Below, in pieces: positions 1-5,778 of a stretch of DNA of 19,952 nt; the first letter of the stretch is position 1, and the number at the start of each line of letters is the position of its first letter. The DNA is from Acidobacteriaceae bacterium. Lineage in GTDB: Bacteria; Acidobacteriota; Terriglobia; Terriglobales; Acidobacteriaceae. Under the pieces are notes generated by a model. It did no database searches. It was not told the DNA's origin and worked only from the letters and a program-made list of their open reading frames with translations. Made by a program: the position numbers and the translations under genes. Where the stretch lies: contig JASHYS010000337.1 in NCBI GenBank assembly GCA_030042915.1, positions 1 through 19,952 of the forward strand, read 5' to 3'.

Positions 1-1109
1 ACTGGGTTGCCGCAATTATCGATAGCCGGCGCGCCGCCATATGTGTTCACTGGCACGTTGGTTGAGAGCATCGGGCTCAAATCGGCGTACGTCCCCACTG
101 TGCCGTTCGAATTCAGGCCCATCATGGCATCGGTGGAAACGGTGCGTGAGTTCGGGCCCAGGTTCCACATCGATTGCATGTAACGCTCGAACGATACGAA
201 ATAAAACAGCTTGTCCTTCTTGATGGCGCCGCCTTCGCTCCCGCCCCAGTCTGAAAGCGAATCGCTGATCTTCAAATAAGCTGCGGCGTTTGCGGGGTCG
301 GTGTACGCCGACAGGTGATTCGACGCGCTCACGGCATCGAGATCGGTCGAGTGCAGGTATCCAAACAGTGAACCGTGAATCTTATTGCTGCCCGACTTCA
401 TTTCATAGCGGAAGACACCGCCTCCGCTGCGGCCCGCATCGGCGCTGATGCCCGCTGTATCGGTCTCGAACTCCTGCACCGCCTCCATCGGAGGCTGCGA
501 CTCGCTGATGTAGCCGCCTAATTGCGAAACCGCCGAGGTGCCGTCGATCAGCACTTCCTTGGTCATCGCCATGCCGCCGTCGATATGCGAGCTGTAATCG
601 GAGCCTTCCACTCCCGGCACGTAGGCGAACATGAAGTTCGACAGATTGCGGCTGCCCTGGACGTTTAACGGCAGCTCGCTCACCGCTTGACTGTCGAGAT
701 TCGCCGAAACAGTTGCGTCTTCAGTCTGCAGGATCGGCGGCGCAGTGGTCACTTGAATCGTCTCCGACGTCGCACCTACCTGCAGGGTCACATCGATTTC
801 CGCTACCTGGCTGATGAGCAGGGTAACGTCCCTTCGGTCGATGGTCTTAAAGCCTGGTTTCGAAAAACTGACGATGTAATTGCCGACCGGCAGGTCCTCG
901 ACCCGGTAAAGGCCCGCCGAGTCGGTCGACGTGATTTCCGCCGCGTCAGTGCCCTGGTTGGTCACCTTCACTTGCACTCCGGGCACCACCGCTGACGACG
1001 TGTCCTTGACCGTACCTATGATCGTTGCGCGGTCAGACTGAGCGAACAGCGGCGCGGCCATACCGCACGCCGCGATCACCACTGTGGCCACCATCTTTTT
1101 CAATGTCAT
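1..1109 (-). CDS. TonB-dependent receptor, Oar-like, N-terminal part (cut by window edge)
   Basis: Outer-membrane receptor of the acidobacterial Oar/TonB type, presumably for TonB-driven uptake of a large ligand or for surface function; the substrate is unknown. The reverse strand stays open from ATG at 1109 to base 1, about 369 codons. Residues 1-24 look like a signal peptide (MTLKKMVATVV...APLFAQ). A carboxypeptidase-regulatory-like beta-sandwich follows (GTVKD, then AGLYRVEDLPVGNY, about residues 29-115). The plug region then contains ELPLNVQGSRN and RSGGGVFRYEMKSGSNKIHG, where typical relatives have LPLNGRN. The start is fixed by a GGAGG at 1117-1121, seven bases upstream of the ATG. Relatives are usually 1000-1200 aa, so about two thirds of the gene lies outside the window. 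It is divergent from the SIR2-TIR gene. Family assignment is firm, ligand unknown. Confidence 0.9.
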   Translation of the reverse strand, partial: MTLKKMVATVVIAACGMAAPLFAQSDRATIIGTVKDTSSAVVPGVQVKVTNQGTDAAEITSTDSAGLYRVEDLPVGNYIVSFSKPGFKTIDRRDVTLLISQVAEIDVTLQVGATSETIQVTTAPPILQTEDATVSANLDSQAVSELPLNVQGSRNLSNFMFAYVPGVEGSDYSSHIDGGMAMTKEVLIDGTSAVSQLGGYISESQPPMEAVQEFETDTAGISADAGRSGGGVFRYEMKSGSNKIHGSLFGYLHSTDLDAVSASNHLSAYTDPANAAAYLKISDSLSDWGGSEGGAIKKDKLFYFVSFERYMQSMWNLGPNSRTVSTDAMMGLNSNGTVGTYADLSPMLSTNVPVNTYGGAPAIDNCGNP

Positions 1110-1277
1110 GGTTGTTCCTCCATAAATCGGCACATGCAATGCGCGCCGTGCGGCTTCGCTCCACTGCTCGCCATCCCTCTCGCTTTGCGGCAGTAAATAA
1201 AGGTCCGCGCAGGCTCCGAAAAACCAAACCCATTCAACTCGAAACTCACAGGAATTGAAAACGTAAGCCACGGCTAT

Positions 1278-1287
1278 ATTTACGAGT
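1278..1287. repeat. First copy of ATTTACGAGT
   Basis: ATTTACGAGT is repeated exactly at 1454-1463, 176 bp away, and both copies lie between the divergent start codons. This copy is nearer the leftward receptor gene and lacks the extension that makes the second copy palindromic. It may be a half-strength binding site for the same regulator. Chance occurrence of one repeated 10-mer in 526 bp is unlikely but possible. Confidence 0.35.
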
Positions 1288-1322
1288 GCATCGCCTGGTG
1301 CCGGAAGGTAAGCGCGGGCCTG

Positions 1323-1359
1323 TCAAGCCGGAAGCGGATCTCCCCGGCGACCGGCTTGA
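1323..1359. repeat. 9-bp perfect inverted repeat with 19-nt loop
   Basis: TCAAGCCGG at 1323-1331 is the exact reverse complement of CCGGCTTGA at 1351-1359. No T-run follows on either strand, so it is not a standard intrinsic terminator. It could be a two-site operator or an RNA hairpin in a leader. A similar arm recurs at 1417-1426. Confidence 0.5.
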
Positions 1360-1453
1360 GGCTAAGAGCTTGTGTTGAGAAGCACTATCTAAACCTGGTC
1401 TCGTGCAGAGGGATGGCCGGCTTCAACCTCAAATTAAGCCCAGAACCCTCCCG

Positions 1454-1467
1454 ATTTACGAGTAAAT
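1454..1467. promoter_or_regulatory. Operator-like palindrome ATTTAC-GA-GTAAAT
   Basis: ATTTAC and GTAAAT form a perfect 6-bp inverted repeat around GA, 169 bp upstream of the SIR2-TIR start. Its left ten bases are repeated at 1278-1287, and the related TTACCGTAA lies just downstream at 1489-1497. The AT-rich palindromes stand out from the GC-rich surroundings. This looks like a dimeric regulator site, but no regulator is identified. Confidence 0.4.
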
Positions 1468-1635
1468 GGGGGGATTTGGCGTCCCAACTTACCGTAAATT
1501 GCCACCCTCGCAGGCGCCAAAAAGGCTAAATCCAGCCATCTCCCGAAGGCCAGCCACCCCCTGTTTTCCTCTTTGCCAGCGGCCGATTTATACTCCATAC
1601 CACCAGGAACATAGCCGACAGGACACCAGGTTCCG

Positions 1636-2991
1636 ATGCCCGATCAGAACGATTTCTGGGATGAGCTGCTGACTTACGTCGAGGCACGTAGTGTCATACC
1701 CGTGGTAGGTCCCGATCTGGTCATCGTCGACCATGATGGCCGGCGCGAACCCTACTACCGGCTGCTTACGCGTCAACTCGCGGCTCGTTTGAAGCTCCCC
1801 GATCCAGGCCCCGACGCCACATTCGATCGGGTGTTGGGAACTTATCTCGCCATGCCCGGCAGTCGACGGCAATCGGTCTATCGCGAGTTGGGCGATCTCG
1901 CGGGAAAGCTCTCCGTCTCGATTCCTGAGCCGTTGCTGCAACTCGCCGGCATACGCGATCTGAATCTTTACGTAAGCTTTTGCACCGACAATCTTCTCGC
2001 TCAGGCCATCAACGCCGCGCGCTTTGGCGGTCGTGCCGAGACCCGCGAACTGTGGTTCAATCCCAGCGAAGCTGGCGACTTGCCCGACGGCTCGGGCGAT
2101 GGACCGGTGGTTTACGGACTCTTTGGGAAAATATCGGTGCTGCCCAAATATGTCGTTGCCGAAGAGGACGAACTGGAGTGGGTTACCGCGTTGCAAATTC
2201 CCGAAAAGCGCCCCGAGCGGTTATTCGATGAACTGGGGCGCAATCACTTGTTGTTTCTTGGCTGCCGCTTTCCCGACTGGCTGGCGCGTTTCATCCTGCG
2301 CACCACCAAGAACGGCAAGCTCTCGGCCGAGCGTGGCTTCTCTGAGTATCTGATCGACGCCGACGCCGAATCGAATTCGACCTTGGTCACCTTCCTCACC
2401 ACGTTCAGCCGCGAAACCCAGGTGCTCGAGCTGGACGCGGTGGCCTTTGTGGCCGAACTCGCCCGGCATTGGCAGCAACGCCAGGGTAGCGACGCCGCAG
2501 CCGCGGCGCCCGAACCCGGTCCGATGCCGGAAACCATGCCGCCCGGCAGCCTTTTCATCAGCTATGCCAGTGAGGATCGCCCGGCTGCACTGAAACTCGC
2601 GGCCGAACTCCAGGCCGCCGGACTCCCGGTTTGGCTCGATCGCGAACAGCTCGATTGGGGCAGCGACTACACGGCCCGCATTCAGCTCGCCATCCAGCAA
2701 TGCGCCCTGTTTGTGCCCGTGCTGTCCAGCACCGCAGAACACCGCACCGGATTCTTTCGCAAGGAATGGTCCTGGGCCAGTGAGCGCAGCCTCGATTTCA
2801 CCGGAAGCAGCCTCGCCTTTCTTTGTCCGCTGGTCATCGACGATACCGCCGTGTTCACCAGCACCGAAATCCCTGCGTCCTTCAAGTCAGTACATATTGA
2901 AAAGGCCCCCGGCGGCAGCTTGCAGCCACAACAGGCAGACGTAATCGTCAAAGCCTTCAATGCCATGCGCGCGCGCCTTCAAGGTAAGTAA
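1636..2991 (+). CDS. SIR2-like/TIR fusion protein, probable NAD-targeting effector
   Basis: A soluble protein of 451 aa with two parts. Residues about 15-275 resemble a SIR2-like Rossmann fold: VIPVVGPDL at 20-28 sits where GAGxS is expected, FCTDNLL at 115-121 in the TNxD position, YGLFGK at 160-165 in the LHG position, and LLFLGCRFPDW at 205-215 matches the LxFxGxSxxDP strand. The usual catalytic His position is Phe163 and the Asn motif is altered, so this half is probably not a working NADase or deacetylase. After an Ala/Pro linker, residues 304 to about 420 are a TIR domain (GSLFISYASED; VWLDREQLDWG). Glu377 in FRKEWSWA sits where TIR NADases carry the catalytic Glu. There is no signal peptide or TM helix, so it is cytoplasmic. 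The next gene begins on its last stop-codon base. Domain calls are fairly sure. NAD cleavage is inferred from the TIR family and may instead be cyclic-ADPR-type signalling. Confidence 0.85.
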   Translation: MPDQNDFWDELLTYVEARSVIPVVGPDLVIVDHDGRREPYYRLLTRQLAARLKLPDPGPDATFDRVLGTYLAMPGSRRQSVYRELGDLAGKLSVSIPEPLLQLAGIRDLNLYVSFCTDNLLAQAINAARFGGRAETRELWFNPSEAGDLPDGSGDGPVVYGLFGKISVLPKYVVAEEDELEWVTALQIPEKRPERLFDELGRNHLLFLGCRFPDWLARFILRTTKNGKLSAERGFSEYLIDADAESNSTLVTFLTTFSRETQVLELDAVAFVAELARHWQQRQGSDAAAAAPEPGPMPETMPPGSLFISYASEDRPAALKLAAELQAAGLPVWLDREQLDWGSDYTARIQLAIQQCALFVPVLSSTAEHRTGFFRKEWSWASERSLDFTGSSLAFLCPLVIDDTAVFTSTEIPASFKSVHIEKAPGGSLQPQQADVIVKAFNAMRARLQGK

Positions 2992-5738
2992 TGATCGAGC
3001 TTTCCATCATCGACGCTGAACGGCCATGGCCGGGTTTGTTGCCCTTCACCGAAGACTCGCGCATGTTCTTCCACGGCCGCGAGTCCGAAACCGATGATCT
3101 GTTTCGTTTGATCGAGCGTGAACCCCTTACCGTATTGTTCGGTCAATCTGGATTGGGAAAATCCTCGCTGCTGAATGCAGGTGTCTTCCCGCGCCTGCGC
3201 CGCGCCGGTTACCTGCCGGTGTACCTGCGCCTGAGCCTTGACGCTGCGGCTCCTGTGCTCATCGAACAGGTTTGGCAGGCCCTCAGGACCGAATGCGCAA
3301 ACCACGAGGTGAGCGCGACAGCAAGCCTTCCCGGCGACACCTTCTGGCAATACCTGCATCGACCCGGCACCCAGTTCCTCAATCCCCACGGGCGCCCGGT
3401 GGTGCCCGTGATGGCCTTCGATCAGTTCGAGGAGATCTTTACGCTCGGCCGGCAAACACCGGACCAAACCGCGCGCACCCAGGTGTTGCTCGAACAACTT
3501 GGCGAGCTCATTGAAAACCGCCTGCCCCCCGCGCTGGAAAGCGAGCTCACCCAGCACCCCGAGCTCCTCGATCAATTCGATCTGCTTCGCCAGAACATCA
3601 AAATCGTATTCACCTTTCGCGAGGATTATCTGGCCGACTTCGAAGGCCTGAAGACCCTCATCCGCCCCATCATGCAGAACCGCATGCGCCTGGCGCCCAT
3701 GCGCGGCGACCGGGCAGCCCAGGCCATCCGGCAGGCGGGCGGAGGCCTGCTCAGCGCAACCGTCGCAGCACGCATCGTGAGGTTTGTCGGGGGTGCGGCG
3801 TGGGCCGACCCGACACAACTTGAAGAGATCTCCATCGAGCCCGCGCTTCTGTCGCTGGTCTGTCGCGAGCTCAATGAGCAACGCATTGCCCGCGGGCAAA
3901 CAGAGATCAGCGCCGACCTCATCCAGGGCGAGAACACCCAGCAGATCATCGCGCAGTTCTACAACCAGGGTTTTGCCGGATTGGACTTGAGGGTGCGCTA
4001 CTTCGTCGAGGACCGGCTCCTTACTGCCGCTGGCTACCGTGACAGTTGCGCTCTTGACAATGCCCTGGCCGAGCCCGGTGTCAGCCCGGCGGCAATTCAA
4101 ACGTTGGTCGATCGACGCATCCTGCGCCGTGAAGAGCGTGGCGGATTGGTTCGGCTCGAGCTCATCCACGACGTTCTCGCCATCGTGGCTAAAGCCAGCC
4201 GCGATGCGCGGCGCGAGGCAGCCACTCTTGAGACCGCGCGCCTGCTGCTGGCCAAGCAGCGCCGGCGCCAGCAAATCATCGCCGCGTCGGCCGCGGTGCT
4301 GGTGGCAGTGCTGATTGGGGTTTCATGGCTGGCGCTGATTGCGCTGCGGGGGAAAAGAGAAGCCCTTTCCGCCGAGAAACGGGCGGATCAGCAGGCCCAG
4401 TTGGCCGACGAACAGAAGAAGGCCGCATTGGATCAAAAGAATGTTGCCGTGAGCGAAACCGCCAAGGCAATCGATGCCGAGCAACGCGCCAATGCAGCCA
4501 CGGATGAAGCCGTCCAGGCCAAAGACAAGGCCACCGACGAGGCTGACGCCCGCGAGAAGCAGCGCTGGCAGGCCGTCATCTGGGCCGCCGCCGCCGACGA
4601 GCAATTGGACGCGCACGGCACAGGCGAGCAACTCCGCGCGTGCGTCGACTCAACCAATCGCCTGGCCGACGATTCGGCTACCGCATCCCGCGATTACATG
4701 CTGGGAGTCTGGCATGTGGACGGTGATCTAAAAACATCTACCGATATGGATTGGCGCAGCGACGGCACCTGCATCAACCGGCATCTTTACCAGAACGGCC
4801 ATGAAATCGACCTGAAGAATGATGTCTGCACCTGGACGTACCAGCTGGTCGCCGGACATCCAGATGAATTCGTGGTGGACTTCCAATCCAAGATGCTGGG
4901 TCCCATTTACCCCAAGCACCTGGTCTTCAAGATCCAGAGCCGTACTCGCATGCGCAATATCAATATCGGCTACGACGCGTTTCGAATCGTTTGTCCGGCG
5001 CAGGAACTCTCCATCCGTCAAAGCGAACTCGCAACCCTCGAGGAACAAGCCAGCGAGCATCCCGGCAACCTGACTGACGAAACCAACATTGCCAGGGGAT
5101 TCGACAACCTGGGAGTGGCATGGGCAGCCCAGGGCAACTATGCAAGCGCCTTCAAGGAGTTCGAGCAGGAATTCGACACCTGCCAGAAGCTTTCGCACGA
5201 CAAGACCGCCGGCCCTGACTGCCAGCGGAGACTGGCACAGTCGTTCAGCCAGCTCGGCGATCAGCAATTCAGTCAGGCGGTCACGTTCGATCAGGCCGGT
5301 AACGCGCAAAGCAGTTCACAATCAATTACGGCAGCGATCGCGTCCTATCAAAAGAGCCTGGCGATTCGCCGGCAGCTGCTTCAGTCCACGCCCGGCGACG
5401 TCGATGCCCAGAGCAACGCGGCCATGGCATCCAACCAGCTGGGCATTGCTCTTTTCTGGGTCCGCCGCGAAAAAGAGGGGCTCGATGCGATTCGAGCCGC
5501 GGTGCAGCAGCTCGAGGGCATCACCGATGCGCATCATGGCACCCCTGATATCAGTTTCGATCTTCTCCTGTGCCTCTTTAATCTGAGCCAGCGCTCCGAC
5601 AACGCAACCGAGGCCAAGGACTCCCTCGCCAAGGCAATCGCCATCGGCACGGAGCTCGATCGCGAGCATGCGCTCCCCGACAAAATGGCAGGTGTGGTCG
5701 TGTCTCTTCAAAACGCCAAACCACGGGTAACGAACTAG
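2991..5738 (+). CDS. nSTAND1-type NTPase with TM helix, coiled coil, lipocalin-like domain and TPRs
   Basis: A 915-aa STAND-class ATPase, a family that acts as a signal-gated oligomeric switch. The N-terminal motif RPWPGLLPF and FFHGRESE precede Walker A GQSGLGKSS (residues 51-59). Walker B is VMAFDQFEEIF with Asp144. FTFREDYLADF (around 210) and the winged-helix-like end RLELIHDVLA (around 390) are typical of nSTAND1. One hydrophobic helix spans 429-452, after the basic KQRRRQQ. Then come a charged Ala/Gln/Lys coiled coil (about 455-535), a beta-rich segment beginning LGVWHVDG (570-668, Trp574) that resembles a lipocalin-type fold, and TPR-like helices (about 690-900). Basic residues before the helix suggest that the NTPase is cytoplasmic and the C-terminal half periplasmic. 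Cysteines 551, 594, 613 and 668 flank or lie in the beta segment and could pair there. The ATG overlaps the previous stop (TAATG) and has AAGG at 2981-2984. The likely partner is the TIR protein. The sensed signal is unknown. Confidence 0.85.
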   Translation: MIELSIIDAERPWPGLLPFTEDSRMFFHGRESETDDLFRLIEREPLTVLFGQSGLGKSSLLNAGVFPRLRRAGYLPVYLRLSLDAAAPVLIEQVWQALRTECANHEVSATASLPGDTFWQYLHRPGTQFLNPHGRPVVPVMAFDQFEEIFTLGRQTPDQTARTQVLLEQLGELIENRLPPALESELTQHPELLDQFDLLRQNIKIVFTFREDYLADFEGLKTLIRPIMQNRMRLAPMRGDRAAQAIRQAGGGLLSATVAARIVRFVGGAAWADPTQLEEISIEPALLSLVCRELNEQRIARGQTEISADLIQGENTQQIIAQFYNQGFAGLDLRVRYFVEDRLLTAAGYRDSCALDNALAEPGVSPAAIQTLVDRRILRREERGGLVRLELIHDVLAIVAKASRDARREAATLETARLLLAKQRRRQQIIAASAAVLVAVLIGVSWLALIALRGKREALSAEKRADQQAQLADEQKKAALDQKNVAVSETAKAIDAEQRANAATDEAVQAKDKATDEADAREKQRWQAVIWAAAADEQLDAHGTGEQLRACVDSTNRLADDSATASRDYMLGVWHVDGDLKTSTDMDWRSDGTCINRHLYQNGHEIDLKNDVCTWTYQLVAGHPDEFVVDFQSKMLGPIYPKHLVFKIQSRTRMRNINIGYDAFRIVCPAQELSIRQSELATLEEQASEHPGNLTDETNIARGFDNLGVAWAAQGNYASAFKEFEQEFDTCQKLSHDKTAGPDCQRRLAQSFSQLGDQQFSQAVTFDQAGNAQSSSQSITAAIASYQKSLAIRRQLLQSTPGDVDAQSNAAMASNQLGIALFWVRREKEGLDAIRAAVQQLEGITDAHHGTPDISFDLLLCLFNLSQRSDNATEAKDSLAKAIAIGTELDREHALPDKMAGVVVSLQNAKPRVTN

Positions 5739-5778
5739 CTCCCCGCTGAGATCGATGCCCCTGTAAGCTCCGATCAGC

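Larger units (their letters stand above)
1110..1635. other. Divergent intergenic region between TonB receptor and SIR2-TIR operon
   Basis: This 526-bp gap holds no convincing gene; the short ORFs here lack codon or composition support. It must contain the promoters for the leftward receptor and the rightward SIR2-TIR operon. Visible structure: a 9-bp inverted repeat (1323-1359), a third partial copy of its right arm (CCGGCTTCAA, 1417-1426), two copies of ATTTACGAGT (1278-1287 and 1454-1463), and a TTACCGTAA element at 1489-1497. A plausible -10 for the rightward operon is TATACT at 1589-1594, but no good -35 lies at the correct distance. Confidence 0.6.

Noticed and set aside
1588..2196. 202-codon minus-strand frame over the SIR2-TIR gene
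   Set aside because: Shadow of the plus-strand gene; no motif and no ribosome site.
2979..4274. 431-codon open frame on the minus strand opposite the STAND gene
   Set aside because: It lies wholly antisense to a gene with clear Walker, TM and winged-helix motifs, has no recognisable domain, and is expected from GC-rich codon structure.
1636..5738. Thoeris, Avs or short-Argonaute assignment for the TIR/STAND pair
   Set aside because: Thoeris has separate SIR2-SLOG and TIR proteins, Avs lacks this TM and beta-barrel layout, and there is no PIWI or APAZ region. A specific known system name is not supported.
5745..5778. Hairpin GCTGA-GATCG / CGATCAGC between the convergent STAND and kinase genes
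   Set aside because: Eight pairs only with a two-base bulge and no T-run on either strand; too weak to call a terminator.
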